Source of the DNA: Xylophilus rhododendri | GTDB taxonomy: Bacteria; Pseudomonadota; Gammaproteobacteria; Burkholderiales; Burkholderiaceae_C | Length of the DNA stretch: 64,000 nt | Assembly: GCF_009906855.1 (NCBI RefSeq) | Contig: NZ_CP047650.1 | Span: forward strand, 1,302,001 to 1,366,000 | Reading direction: 5' to 3' | In this document: positions 53,796 through 63,759 of the stretch, in pieces | Layout: the number at the start of each line of letters is the position of its first letter | Position numbering within the stretch: position 1 is the first letter of the stretch | The notes under the pieces: model-generated | Seen by the model: the letters and a program-made list of their open reading frames with translations, nothing else | Database searches by the model: none | What the model was told of the DNA's origin: nothing | Position numbers and translations under genes: made by a program

Positions 53796-55044
53796 AACGC
53801 AGCGCCTCCGCGGGATTCACGCGGCTGGCGCGCCAGCTGGGGTAGAGGGTGGCCACGAAGGACAGCACCAGGGAGATGACGGCGATGGGCACGATGTCGG
53901 CCTCCTGCGGCTCGCTCGGCATCTGGCTGATCAGGTAGACGTCCTTGGGCAGGAAGCTGGCGTGGAACAGGTGCTCCAGCGCCGGCACGATCACATCGAT
54001 GTTGAAGGCGATCAGGAGGCCCAGGCCCAGGCCGGCCAGGGTGCCGATCACACCCACCATGGCGCCCTGCACCACGAAGATGCCCATGATGCTTTTCGGG
54101 CTGGCGCCCAGGGTGCGCAGGATGGCGATGTCGGCGCGCTTGTCGGTCACCGTCATCACCAGCGTGGAGACCAGGTTGAAGGCGGCCACGGCCACGATCA
54201 GCGTGAGGATGATGAACATCATGCGTTTCTCGACCTGCACCGCCGCGAACCAGGTCTTGTTCTGCTGGGTCCAGTCGCGGATGAAGACCTCGCCGCTCAG
54301 GCTGTTGGCCAGCTGCTGGGCCACCTCGGGCGCCTGGTGCAGGTCGCGCAGCTTCAGGCGCACGCCGCTCGGGCCCTCCAGGCGGAAGATGCGGGCCGCA
54401 TCCTGCTCGTGCACCATGGCCAGGGCCGAGTCATATTCGAAATGGCCCGAGTCGAAGGTGCCGACCACGGTCATCTGCTTGAGCCGCGGTACCACCCCGG
54501 CCGGTGTGACCTGGCCGTTGGGCGACACCAGCGTGACCGGATCGCCCACCCGCACGCCCAGCGCGCGGGCCAGCTCGATGCCCAGCACGATGCCGAACTG
54601 CCCCGGCACCAGCTTCTGCAGCACCGCCACCTGCTGCGGCCCGCCCAGGTCGGCCACCTCGGCTTCGTGCGCCGGGTCGATGCCGCGGATCAGCGTGCCG
54701 CGCATGTCCTCGCCGCGGGCGATGAGCGCCTGGGCCGAGATGAAGGTGGCCGCGCCTATCACCTCGGGATTGCGCCGCGCCTCCTCCATCGTCTTGCCGG
54801 CATCGGCCAGCGCCGCGCCGTTAGGCGACAGGATCTCGATGTGCGAGACCACCGAAAGCATGCGGTCGCGCACCTCCTTCTGGAAGCCGTTCATGACCGA
54901 CAGCACGATGATCAGCGCCGCCACGCCGAGGGCGATGCCCAGCATGGACACGCCGGAGATGAAGTTGATGAAGCCGTTGCGCCGCGTGGCGCGGCCGGCC
55001 CGGGTGTAGCGCCAGCCCAGGACCAGCTCGTAGGGAAGTTGCAT
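53788..55044 (-). CDS. lolC: Lipoprotein-release ABC transporter permease LolC/LolE
   Basis: 418 residues with one N-terminal and three C-terminal membrane segments around a large periplasmic domain. [34 protein letters not shown] is the LolC/E start and [24 protein letters not shown] the coupling helix region. Only one permease gene is present, so it may act as a LolF-type homodimer with LolD. Confidence 0.93.
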
Positions 55045-55293
55045 GTGGGAGAGGGTGCGTGCGGGTGAGTGGGGATGCGCGGGACGGCGGTGAAGGCGCA
55101 GGGATTGTGATCGATCGCGCGGCGGGGCTTGTGTGGGAATGCGTGGCCGCGGCGCCGGGCTGGCAGAAGCTGGCCGGTCGAACATTCTCCACACAACTCC
55201 GTAGAACTATTACGCGTAAAGCGGCTGCGATTAGTTCCGACTTCTGAGAGGGCCAGCCAAAAATGAGCACCCACTCACTCCGAGAGCACTCCC

Positions 55294-55641
55294 ATGACCA
55301 TCCCCACGGAAAAAAGCCTGATCGACTCCTTCAAATGCACAGGTCGCGCCATACCGGACGAGTACCGCCTGGTATTCGACGATGCCGGCAGGGCGGAGAT
55401 CGATGTGACGAATCTGCGCTCTTTCGATTACCACGTGCACTCCCTGTCTGGCGAAGACTTCCAATTGCCGTTCACCGTGGAAACGTCCCATGGACGCAGG
55501 AACGTCCAAGGGCGAGGTCGCTACGACTTATCTCCGCCCTATACGGGCAGGCTGGTTTTTGAATCGACGTGTACATCCGCCAACCACACCATCGCAGAGT
55601 TGACATCCTTCCAGGCAAGCAGTTGGCAGACACCTGCGTAA
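55294..55641 (+). CDS. Array unit 1, unknown small protein
   Basis: 115 residues: IDSFKCTGRAIPDEYRLVF, AEIDVTNLRSFDYHV, FTVETSHGRRNV, LSPPYTGRLVF and LTSFQASSWQTPA match the array pattern throughout. No signal peptide or membrane span. Predicted mostly beta from strand-like alternation. GAGAG precedes the ATG weakly. Family not recognised. Confidence 0.65.
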   Translation: MTIPTEKSLIDSFKCTGRAIPDEYRLVFDDAGRAEIDVTNLRSFDYHVHSLSGEDFQLPFTVETSHGRRNVQGRGRYDLSPPYTGRLVFESTCTSANHTIAELTSFQASSWQTPA

Positions 55642-55660
55642 TACCTGCCCGACCACATAA

Positions 55661-55705
55661 GTGAACCTATGGTTCGAAACCTCGCACGGCAATGTGGAAT
55701 TACCG
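55661..55705 (+). pseudogene. Array fragment, middle part only
   Basis: This stretch encodes WFETSHGNVELPHD, matching the FTVETSHGR strand of unit 1, with no matching start or end. It shows that a copy was lost between units 1 and 2. Confidence 0.45.
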
Positions 55706-55751
55706 CATGACAGGCGCCACTTATGCAATCACCACTTCGAAAGCTACGGAC

Positions 55752-56120
55752 ATGATTTCATTGGATTTATTCAAACTCGACGGCAAGGCAAGAGTTTATT
55801 CTGGCGCCATCCAAATTCGGGCCGGCAGCACGGCGACCGGCATTGTGATCGATCTGCGATCGTTTAATTATTTAATTGGCGAACCCACCAACCAGCGCAA
55901 CCCTCCATTGCTGCTGATCACTTCCGCCGGGCAGACGCTGTTGTCCGCGCCCAGGGCTCTGTTCCGGGCGACGCACACATTCGCCGAGCCTTACTCCGGA
56001 AAAATCACCCTCTGCATGGCGAACGGCGTCGCCAGCGGAACGAACATTTTCGAAGTCAAGGATTTCGATGGCACGATGGATCCAGCTTTTGACAAAGTGC
56101 ATTCAGTACGCGGTTCGTAA
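55752..56120 (+). CDS. Array unit 2, diverged unknown protein
   Basis: 122 residues from ATG 55752 (55707 and 55692 also possible). DLFKLDGKARVYSGAIQIRAG, IVIDLRSFNYLIGEP, LLLITSAGQTLLS, AEPYSGKITL and NIFEVKDFDG follow the array order. The C-terminus is longer than in other units. No clear ribosome site, so expression is uncertain. Confidence 0.5.
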   Translation: MISLDLFKLDGKARVYSGAIQIRAGSTATGIVIDLRSFNYLIGEPTNQRNPPLLLITSAGQTLLSAPRALFRATHTFAEPYSGKITLCMANGVASGTNIFEVKDFDGTMDPAFDKVHSVRGS

Positions 56121-56137
56121 CCGTACGTGGAGAAAAT

Positions 56138-56310
56138 ATGCCTATCATTCCAACGGGCGCATTCAAATACACAGGCAACGTCCAGCCCACAAAATTCAGC
56201 CTGCGTATCTGGCTGACAGGGTCTGCGGAAATTGACGCCGTCAACCTGCAGTCGTTCACACGGTCGAGCTGCAGAATTTTTCAGCGGACACATGGAATAC
56301 ACCAACATGA
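56138..56310 (+). pseudogene. Array unit 3 with internal deletion
   Basis: The start is well preserved with GGAGA upstream: MPIIPTGAFKYTGNVQPTKF...AEIDAVNLQSF. Immediately after, the sequence jumps, out of frame, to the family's end TVELQNFSADTWNTPT and stop at 56308-56310. About 40-50 codons are deleted. The reading that continues past the join to 56368 is meaningless. Confidence 0.6.
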
Positions 56311-56436
56311 CCGAATTCCGCATTCCCGCCGACAATTAATACCTCCACCACCCTGCTCCACCCGGTAATTTTGAGACCAACCTCACCGGACATAGCCTGA
56401 TCAACCCATTCGAATTGACATTCGGAGCGCCGAGCC
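56307..56436 (+). pseudogene. Array unit remnant with early stop
   Basis: ATG at 56307 overlaps unit 3's stop; after MTEFRIPADN comes a TAA, and the same frame then reads PPGNFETNLTGHSLINPFEL, equivalent to the VETSxGR strand region. Start and end parts are missing. Confidence 0.45.
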
Positions 56437-56763
56437 ATGCCAACCATACCTACCGATGCATTCAAATTCGTGGGCAAAGCGTCCCCCGGAAAATTCAACA
56501 TGTGCATCTGGGAGACAGGTGCCGTGGAGATCGACGTTGTCGGTCTGCAGTCATTCGACTATTACGTAGGTGGCCCCCAAAGCCAGCCCGCACCGGAGAT
56601 GCACACCTTGGGTGGGCGTGCAGTGCTGCACGGCCTGGGGACGCAGGTGTTTTCTCCACCTTATACCGGTAGGCTGTCTATCCGCTTGTATGCAACACCC
56701 AAGAGACCGAACACGGTGCAACTGCAGAACTTCATTGCGGATGCGTGGACCACTCCGTCGTGA
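56437..56763 (+). CDS. Array unit 4, unknown small protein
   Basis: 108 residues and the cleanest copy: MPTIPTDAFKFVGKASPGKF, AVEIDVVGLQSFDYYVGGP, MHTLGGRAVLH, FSPPYTGRLSIRL and TVQLQNFIADAWTTPS. No signal peptide. Weak GGAG upstream. It ends 30 bases before unit 5. Confidence 0.6.
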   Translation: MPTIPTDAFKFVGKASPGKFNMCIWETGAVEIDVVGLQSFDYYVGGPQSQPAPEMHTLGGRAVLHGLGTQVFSPPYTGRLSIRLYATPKRPNTVQLQNFIADAWTTPS

Positions 56764-56793
56764 AAATACATCAGGCATTGTGGAGAATTAGAA

Positions 56794-57132
56794 ATGGACG
56801 AAATTACAACCGCTCTTGCAAACTTCAGATACGAAAACGGCGCATCCCCGGGTGGAAATTATATTGACATCCCGGGTGGCGGATCGGCAAGCTGCAATGT
56901 CACGGAACTCAAATCCATGGCCTTCGCATTGATTCGCCACTCTTAAACGCCAATTGCCTATGTGGAAACCAGCCGCGGCCGAACCATTATCAACCCAGAT
57001 CAACGCTCACTAAAATACAACCCTCCCTATACAGGTCTGATCAGGATATTTGCCGAACACGGGCACGACGATTGTTGTTTCACATTCCAGATATACGAAT
57101 TCAACGCCAAAAATTCACGCATGCCTCAATGA
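56794..57132 (+). pseudogene. Array unit 5 with in-frame TAA
   Basis: 113 codons with good GGAGA upstream. MDEITTALANFRYENGASPG...CNVTELKSMAFALIRHS ends at TAA 56944-56946. The same frame continues without further stop through AYVETSRGRTIINPDQ and LKYNPPYTGLIRIFAEHG to TGA at 57130. A single nonsense codon thus splits an otherwise whole copy. Confidence 0.6.
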
Positions 57133-57245
57133 AAATGGCCGGGACCGCTGTTCATTTGACCATTGAGCGGTCAGGCCAAATGATTCGGGGAGTGGTCAAG
57201 GCCCAGACTCCTGGGGCCGGTCGCGGCGGTGGGACAATCCGCCGG

Positions 57246-58187
57246 ATGCACCTTCTTGTTCCGTACGCCAGCGCCCTGGCCCCCGGCTGCGATGCCGCCC
57301 GACGCAGCCTGGAACTGCATAACCTGAGCGCCCTGCTGGGTCGGCTGACCTGCTCGGCACGGGATGAAGCCGAAGAGTTCTCGCTTTCGACACCCCACGA
57401 ACGAAGCTTGGCTCGACTGCGCGGCCTCGCCGCCGACGATGGGCAACAACCCTGGGCCGCGCTGGCCATCGCCGATGCAGGCGGCCAAGCGGGCGACGAG
57501 GCCATGGCCTGGATCACGCCCTGCCACTGGCAGATCGCACCCGACCACATCAGCCTGACCGACCCCGCCTCGCTGGGACTGACCGAAGCCGAGTCGCGCG
57601 CCACGCTGGCCCTGATCGGCCCGTACTTCACCGAAGACGGCATCACCCTCGAATACCGCACGCCCAGCACCTGGCTGGCGCGCGGCGAGATCTTCCGCGG
57701 CATGCCCAGCGCTTCGCTGGACCGCGTCACCGGCCGCAGCCTCGACCTGTGGATGCCCGACGGCCCGGCCGCCCGCCCGTTGCGCCGGCTGCAGACCGAG
57801 GTGCAGATGCTGCTCTACACCCATCCCATGACCGACGAACGCAATGCACGAGGCCTGCCTGCCGTCAATGCCTTCTGGGTGAGCGGCACGGGGGCCCTGC
57901 CCGCTTCCGTCAAGCCCGCGCCGCCGGATCTGCGCGTGCCGCAAGCACTGCGCGAGGCAGCACTGCACGAAGACTGGGCCGCCTGGCGCGCCGCCTGGCT
58001 GGCCGTGGACGCTGGCGAATGCGCCGAGGCGCTGAAAGCGCTGGATGCTGGCCAGCCCGTCACCCTGACCTTGTGCGGTGAGCGCTCTGCCATCGAATTC
58101 ACCGCGCAGCCGCGCTCGCTCGGCCAGCGCATCCGGGGCCTGTTCGGCGCCAAGCCCGGCCTGCAGGACTGGACGGCCCAGCTGTGA
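57246..58187 (+). CDS. Conserved protein upstream of recJ (phosphoglycerate-mutase-like annotation)
   Basis: 313 residues, cytoplasmic. MHLLVPYASALAPGCDAARRSL at the start and ITPCHWQIAPDHISLTDP centrally are typical of a Burkholderiales protein kept beside recJ and often named after phosphoglycerate mutase or regulatory protein RPE. No histidine phosphatase RHG motif is visible, so that name is doubtful. Its end overlaps the recJ GTG by 4 bases. Confidence 0.8.
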   Translation: MHLLVPYASALAPGCDAARRSLELHNLSALLGRLTCSARDEAEEFSLSTPHERSLARLRGLAADDGQQPWAALAIADAGGQAGDEAMAWITPCHWQIAPDHISLTDPASLGLTEAESRATLALIGPYFTEDGITLEYRTPSTWLARGEIFRGMPSASLDRVTGRSLDLWMPDGPAARPLRRLQTEVQMLLYTHPMTDERNARGLPAVNAFWVSGTGALPASVKPAPPDLRVPQALREAALHEDWAAWRAAWLAVDAGECAEALKALDAGQPVTLTLCGERSAIEFTAQPRSLGQRIRGLFGAKPGLQDWTAQL

Positions 58188-59907
58188 AGATCATCCCCCG
58201 CGACATCCCCCGCGCAGCGCCTGGGCGCTGGAGCAGGCCGGCGTGCATCCGCTGCTGGCGCGCCTATTCGCCGCTCGTGGCGTGCGCAGCCACGACGAAC
58301 TCGACGACGGCCTGGGCCGCCTGCTGCTGCCCGCCGGCCTGCTGGGCGCGGCCGAGGCTGCCGTGCTGCTGGCCGATGCAATCCGCGATGACCTGCGCAT
58401 CTGCGTGGTCGCCGACTACGACTGCGATGGCGCCACCGCCTGCGCGGTCGCCGTGCGCGGCCTGCGCCTGCTGGGCGCGAAACACGTTGATTACCTGGTG
58501 CCCGACCGGGTGGTGGACGGCTACGGCCTCACCCCCTCCATCGCCCAGCGCGTGGCCGACAAGGGCTGCGACCTGCTGGTGACGGTGGACAACGGCATCG
58601 CCAGCGTGGACGGCGTGGCCTTCGCCCACGCCCTCGGCCTGAAGGTGTTGGTGACCGATCACCACCTGCCCGGCCCGGTGCTGCCTCGGGCCGACGTGCT
58701 GGTCAATCCCAACCAGCCGGCCTGCGCTTTCGAGAGCAAATGCATTGCCGGCTGCGGGGTGATGTTCTATGTGCTGCTGGCACTGCGGGCCGAGCAGCGC
58801 GCCCGCGGCCTGTACGAAGGCCAGCCGCAGCCCAAGTTGGACCAGTTGCTGCCGCTGGTTGCGCTGGGCACGGTGGCCGACGTGGTCAAGCTCGATGCCA
58901 ACAACCGCCGGCTGGTGGCGCAGGGGCTTTCGCGCATCCGCCGCGGGGCGATGCAGCCGGGCATCGCCGCGCTGTTCGAGGCGGCCGGGCGCAAGGCGGT
59001 GTCGGCCACGGCTTTCGATTTCGGCTTCGCGCTGGGCCCGCGCATCAACGCCGCCGGCCGCCTGGCCGACATGACACTCGGCATCGAATGCCTGCTGACC
59101 GATGACCGTTCGCGCGCCGACGAACTCGCGCGCATGCTGGACACCATCAACCGCGAGCGCCGCGACATCGAAGGCGGCATGCGCGACGACGCCATGGCCA
59201 TGGCCGAAACCCTGTTCGCCGGCGGTGGGCTGGAATCGCCGCCGGCCGCGATCTGCGTGTTCGGCGAGGACTTCCACGAAGGCGTGGTCGGCATCGTCGC
59301 CTCCCGCCTCAAGGACAAGCTGCACCGCCCCACCTTCGTCTTCGCCGCCAGCGCGGCGCCGGGCAAGGAAATGGAGCTGAAGGGCTCGGGCCGCTCGATC
59401 CCGGGCTTCCACCTGCGCGACGCGCTGGACCTGGTGGCCAAGCGCCATCCCGGCGTGCTGCTGAAGTTCGGCGGCCACGCCATGGCCGCCGGCTGCACCA
59501 TCGCCCGCGAGCATTTCGAGACCTTCCGCGATGCCCTGGCCCAGGTCGCCGACGAATGGCTGGACGAGGCCACCCTCACCCGCCGCATCGAGACCGACGG
59601 CCCCCTGGCGCCCGAATACCGCCGCGCCGACATGATCGACACCCTGCACAGCGCCGTCTGGGGCCAGGGTTTCGCCGCGCCGACCTTCAGCGAGGAACTG
59701 CAGGTGGTCAGCCAGAAGCTGGTGGGCGAGCGGCACCTGCAGCTGAAGCTGCTGCACCAGGGCCAGCCGGTGGACGGCATCTGGTTCGGCCACACGGAAG
59801 TGCTGCCGGCGCGGGTGAAGCTGGCCTTCCGGCTGGATGTGAACGAATGGCGGGGGGAGCGGCGGGTGCAGTTTCTGGTGGAGGCGGCGGAGCTGCCGGC
59901 GGGTTAG
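58184..59907 (+). CDS. recJ: Single-strand exonuclease RecJ, frame broken near its start
   Basis: About 574 residues. The start GTG at 58184 reads VKIIPRDIP, the normal RecJ beginning, but the frame then fails; the rest (PRSAWALEQAGVHPLL onward) runs in the next frame to 59907. One extra C in the CCCCC run at 58207-58211 restores it. DHH-family motifs VVADYDCDGATA, LVTVDNGIAS, VTDHHLPG and the DHHA1 FGGHAMAAGC are intact. RecJ degrades single strands 5' to 3' in repair and recombination. I infer a homopolymer error. Confidence 0.9.
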
Positions 59908-59923
59908 GCGTTGCCCGTGCTGG

Positions 59924-60474
59924 TCATACCAGCAAGGCCGGGGCTGCAAAACCCGGCCTATTTGAAGGTTTGGCCCGTTTCATCCGCCTGCAGACCATAC
60001 ACAGCAGACCGAGACCGGCACTCAGCATGGCATAACTTTCCGCTTCGGGTACTGCAGCCACCGGAGTCAAGGTCAGGAGCGCCGTGCTGCCCATGGCGAT
60101 ATTCAACTCGCTGAGGCTCACGGTCAGCGTATTCCCGACCGTGGCGATGTCGCTGGAATCGAGGAACGAGGACGAAGTCAAATGATAGGTACCCGGGAAG
60201 TCTTGGGAGAGGTCGGTAATAACATAGGAACTTCCAGCAGTCGGCTCCCAACTCTGAATGATCAAAATTTCGATGGTGGAATCATCAATGGTTACGTTTT
60301 CATAGCCCGACGCAAATAGGGTTCCACCGGAGACTATTGTCCGGTCACCAAGATCCACATCCCCGTTAGTGCGATAAGTTACGTTAACCATATCCCCAAA
60401 ATACCGGCATGCACGTTCACCGCGACCAGGAAACACAAGCCCGCAAACACATTCAAACATTTCCTTTTCGACAT
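59924..60474 (-). CDS. PEP-CTERM-type exported protein with frameshift
   Basis: The ATG at 60474 gives a signal peptide MSKRKCLNVFAGLCFLVAVN ending VHAG, but the frame stops soon after. The next frame holds the mature part (GDMVNVTYRTNGDVDLGDRT onward) to 59924. An extra base in CCCC at 60394-60397 joins them. The C-terminus VPEAESYAMLSAGLGLLCM followed by CRRMKR is a PEP-CTERM sorting signal with VPEAESYA in place of VPEPxTYA. It would be processed by an exosortase, not encoded here. Lower G+C than its neighbours. Confidence 0.7.
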
Positions 60475-60643
60475 GATTCACTCCAAATTGATGTTGACTG
60501 GAAATACCCGATGAAAAGCACATCTGAATTTTCATAACGCGGATTCCCGGCCTCAATAGCCCAGACGAGCTTTCAAAGCACTCACACTCCCGTAATTACC
60601 CAGGGGACCGTGCGATCGCGCCAATAGCGCCTAAAATGCCCCG

Positions 60644-61498
60644 GTGCCCACCTTCCAGAACGCCGACCTGCATTGCCACTCCGTCGTGTCCGACGGCACC
60701 CTCACGCCCGAAGCCCTGGCGGTGCGGGCCAAGGCCAACGGGGTGGAACTCTGGGCGCTGACGGACCATGACGAGATCGGCGGGCAGCAGCGGGCTGCCG
60801 CTGCGGCCAAGGCGGCGGGGCTGCCTTATCTGACCGGCGTGGAGATCTCGGTCACCTTCGCCGGCGAGACGGTGCACATCGTCGGCCTGGGTTTCGACGC
60901 AGAGGACCCGGCCATGGTGCAGGGCCTGGCCGACACCCGCGGCGGCCGCGAGAAACGCGCGCGGGAGATGAGCGATCAACTGGCCAAGGTCGGCATCAAG
61001 GACGCTTACGAAGGCGCGCTGCGCTACGTGGGCAATCCGGAGCTGATCTCGCGCACGCACTTCGCGCGCTATCTGGTCGAAGCCGGCTACTGCAAGGACA
61101 CGCCCGAGGTGTTCCGCAAATACCTCACCGACCACAAGCCGGGCTTCGTGCCGCACCGCTGGGCCACGCTGGCCGATGCGGTGGGCTGGATCACCGGCGC
61201 GGGCGGTGTGGCGGTGATTGCGCATCCGGGCCGCTACGCCTTCTCGCCCAACGCCGAGTTCGCGCTCTTCAGCGAATTCAAGCAGCACGGCGGCCGCGGC
61301 GTGGAGGTGGTGACCGGCAGCCACACGCCGCCGGAATACGCCGTCTATGCCGACATGGCGCGTGAGTTCGGCCTGGCCGCCTCGCGCGGCAGCGATTTCC
61401 ACAGCCCCGACGAATCCCATACCGACCTGGGCCAGCTGCCCTATCTGTCCGCCGATCTGCCACGGGTGTGGGATCTGCTGGCCGATCGCATCCGGTGA
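60644..61498 (+). CDS. PHP-domain 3',5'-nucleotide bisphosphate phosphatase
   Basis: 284 residues. PHP metal ligands are visible: DLHCHS, TDHDE, GVEIS, VIAHPGRY and SRGSDFHSP. Relatives (TrpH/YciV/RNase AM) remove phosphate from 3',5'-bisphosphonucleotides or RNA 5' ends. Start is a GTG at 60644; the ATG at 60636 is in another frame. The yciO-like gene two positions on supports the YciV assignment. Confidence 0.85.
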   Translation: MPTFQNADLHCHSVVSDGTLTPEALAVRAKANGVELWALTDHDEIGGQQRAAAAAKAAGLPYLTGVEISVTFAGETVHIVGLGFDAEDPAMVQGLADTRGGREKRAREMSDQLAKVGIKDAYEGALRYVGNPELISRTHFARYLVEAGYCKDTPEVFRKYLTDHKPGFVPHRWATLADAVGWITGAGGVAVIAHPGRYAFSPNAEFALFSEFKQHGGRGVEVVTGSHTPPEYAVYADMAREFGLAASRGSDFHSPDESHTDLGQLPYLSADLPRVWDLLADRIR

Positions 61499-62378
61499 GT
61501 CCGGCGCTGGCGGGCATCGCCTGCGTGGTCGCCGCCACCGCCTGCTTCGCCACGCTCGACAGCAGCGTGAAATACATGGGCGCGAGCCTGCCCCTGATCA
61601 CCATCGTGTGGACGCGTTATGCGGTGCAGGCCATGGTGGTCAGCGCCGCGCTGCTGCCGACCCGCGGGCTGGCATCGCTGCGCACGGCGCATCCCCGCTT
61701 TCAGCTGCTGCGCGGCGTGCTGCTGGTGTCGACCAGCGTGCTGGGCTTCTTCAGCCTGCGCCACATGCCGGTGGGCGAGTTCACGGCGGTGGTGATGGTG
61801 ACGCCGCTGGCCATCACGGTGCTGGCGGCCGTGGTGCTGCGTGAGCGCGTTTCGGCGCTGCGCTGGGGGCTGGTGGCACTGGGTTTCTCCGGCACGCTGG
61901 TGGTGCTGCGCCCCGGCAGCGAAGCCTTCCAGTGGGCCACGCTGCTGCCGCTGGCGCTGGTGGCCTGCAATGCCTGGTTCCAGGTGCTGACGAGCCGGCT
62001 GGCGCGCACCGAGGATCCGGCTGCGATGCAGTTCTACGGCGGCTGGGTGGGCACGCTGGCCGTCTCCCTGCTGCTGCCCTGGGCTGGCAGATGCCGGGCG
62101 ACTGGCTGACCGGCGCCAAGCTCGTCGGCATGGGGCTGGCCGGCACGGTGGGCCACTACCTGCTGACCCTCGCCTACCGCCGCGCGCCGGCCGCCACCCT
62201 CACGCCCTATCTGTACGCGCAGATCGGCTTTGCGATGTGCGCCGGCTTCCTGCTGTTCGGCCATGTGCCGGATGCGCTGGCGCTGAGCGGCATCCTGATC
62301 ATCGCCCTGTCGAGCGCGCTCGGCGCCTGGCTGACGGTGCGCGAGAGCCGCATAGTCGTGCAGCCAGCAGAGGCTTGA
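61495..62378 (+). CDS. EamA/DMT-family exporter with frameshift
   Basis: About 294 residues with ten hydrophobic segments, as in two-EamA-domain transporters. It begins with a GTG overlapping the PHP stop. The first frame ends in LLLPWAGRCRATG at 62109; the family-like continuation WQMPGDWLTGAKLVGMGLAG to 62378 is in another frame. One extra G in GGG at 62081-62083 gives LLLPWGWQMPGDW. I infer a homopolymer error. The cargo is unknown. Confidence 0.83.
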
Positions 62379-62399
62379 GGGCCGGGCAACAATCGGCGC

Positions 62400-63041
62400 A
62401 TGGCCCAATATTTCGAACTACATCCCGACAATCCTCAGCCGCGCCTGATCAAGCAGGCCGTGGCCCTGCTGCAGCGCGGCGGCGTCGCTGCCATCCCCAC
62501 CGACTCCAGCTACGCGCTGGCCTGCCGGCTCGACGACCGCGATGCGGTCGAGCTGATGCGGCGCATCCGCCAGATCGACGAGAAGCACCACCTCACCCTG
62601 CTCTGCCGCGACCTGAGCGAGCTCTCCAGCTATGCCAAGGTGGACAACCGCCAGTACCGCCTGCTGAAGGCCGCCACGCCCGGCGCCTACACCTTCCTGC
62701 TGGAAGCGACCAAGGAAGTGCCGCGCCGCGTCAGCCATCCCCAGCGCAAGACCATCGGCCTGCGGGTGCCCGACCACCGGGTGCTGCAGGCGCTGCTGGA
62801 GGAGCACGGCGCGCCGCTGCTGGCCACCACCTTCATTCCGGCCGGCGAGGACGAGCCGATCAACGATCCCGGCGAGATCCGCGCGCGCTATGAAAAGGTG
62901 CTGGCCGCCGTGGTCGATGCCGGCGCCTGCAATCTGCAGCCGACCACCGTGGTCGACCTGACGCCGATGGACGGCGGCGACGATCCGGTGGTGATCCGTG
63001 AAGGCCGGGGCAGCCTGGAAACCCTGGGCCTCGCGGGCTGA
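62400..63041 (+). CDS. YrdC/Sua5-family protein, YciO-like
   Basis: 213 residues of the threonylcarbamoyl-AMP synthase fold: AVALLQRGGVAAIPTDSSYALACRLDD, GAYTFLLEAT and KTIGLRVPDH. The longer C-terminus and the PHP neighbour fit YciO rather than TsaC. True t6A synthesis is therefore uncertain. Confidence 0.85.
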   Translation: MAQYFELHPDNPQPRLIKQAVALLQRGGVAAIPTDSSYALACRLDDRDAVELMRRIRQIDEKHHLTLLCRDLSELSSYAKVDNRQYRLLKAATPGAYTFLLEATKEVPRRVSHPQRKTIGLRVPDHRVLQALLEEHGAPLLATTFIPAGEDEPINDPGEIRARYEKVLAAVVDAGACNLQPTTVVDLTPMDGGDDPVVIREGRGSLETLGLAG

Positions 63042-63054
63042 CACAATCGCATCG

Positions 63055-63726
63055 GTGGAAACCTCGCAACTCATACAGACCGTCCTGGTCAACGCCCTGC
63101 CGCTGCTCTTCGCGATCACGGTGCACGAAGCCGCCCATGGCTTCGCCGCCCGGCGCTTCGGCGACGACACCGCCTATCGCATGGGCCGGCTCACACTCAA
63201 CCCGCTGCGCCATATCGACCCGGTCGGCACGGTGCTGATGCCCGCGCTGATGTTCTTCGCCACCTCGGGCTCCTTCGCCTTCGGTTATGCCAAGCCGGTG
63301 CCGGTGAACTTCGACCGGCTGCGCAATCCCCGGCGCGACATGGTGCTGGTGGCGCTGGCCGGGCCGGCCTCCAATTTCATCCAGGCCTTTCTCTGGGCGG
63401 CCCTGCTCATCGTGCTGCTGGGCGCGGGTGTGCAGGAGCGCTTCTTCCTGCAGATGGCCCAGTCGGGCATCCGCTGGAACCTGGTGATGTGGGCCTTCAA
63501 CCTGTTTCCGCTGCCGCCGCTCGATGGCGGCCGGGTGCTGGCCGGCCTGCTGCCGCCGCGCGCCGCGCGGGTGCTGGACCGCATCGAGCCCTACGGCTTC
63601 TTCATCGTGATGGGCCTGGTGGTGGCCGGCGTGGTGGCATCGCTGTGGATGCTGCCGCTGATCGGCCTGGGCGAGCTGGTGCTGAAGTGGCTGCTGACGC
63701 CGGTCGTCACGCTGATGCGTTTCTAA
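63055..63726 (+). CDS. Site-2 protease family (M50) membrane protein
   Basis: 223 residues, about six membrane segments, starting at a GTG. The zinc site is HEAAH near residue 24, and the second motif NLFPLPPLDGGRVLAG supplies the third ligand. It cleaves substrates within the membrane; the natural substrate is unknown. trpS follows after 33 bases. Confidence 0.88.
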   Translation: METSQLIQTVLVNALPLLFAITVHEAAHGFAARRFGDDTAYRMGRLTLNPLRHIDPVGTVLMPALMFFATSGSFAFGYAKPVPVNFDRLRNPRRDMVLVALAGPASNFIQAFLWAALLIVLLGAGVQERFFLQMAQSGIRWNLVMWAFNLFPLPPLDGGRVLAGLLPPRAARVLDRIEPYGFFIVMGLVVAGVVASLWMLPLIGLGELVLKWLLTPVVTLMRF

Positions 63727-63759
63727 AATTCCCTTTTCCTCCTGTCGATACCGTCTTCC

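Larger units (their letters stand above)
55294..57132 (+). repeat. Tandem array of diverged, partly decayed paralogous genes
   Basis: At least five head-to-tail copies of a ~110-codon family plus internal fragments occupy 1.84 kb. The shared pattern is an early DAFKxxG-like segment, a VxLxSFDY core, a VETSxGR-like strand, PPYTGRL-like strand and a LQxFxAxxWxTP end. Base composition is visibly poorer in G+C than the flanks. Two copies are intact (55294, 56437), one is diverged (55752), one has a large deletion (56138), and one has an in-frame stop (56794). Fragments lie at 55661-55705 and 56307-56436. Confidence 0.7.

Noticed and set aside
56138..56310. Array unit 3 as another single-base homopolymer error
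   Set aside because: Some 40-50 codons are missing at the join, so this is a real deletion rather than a one-base error.
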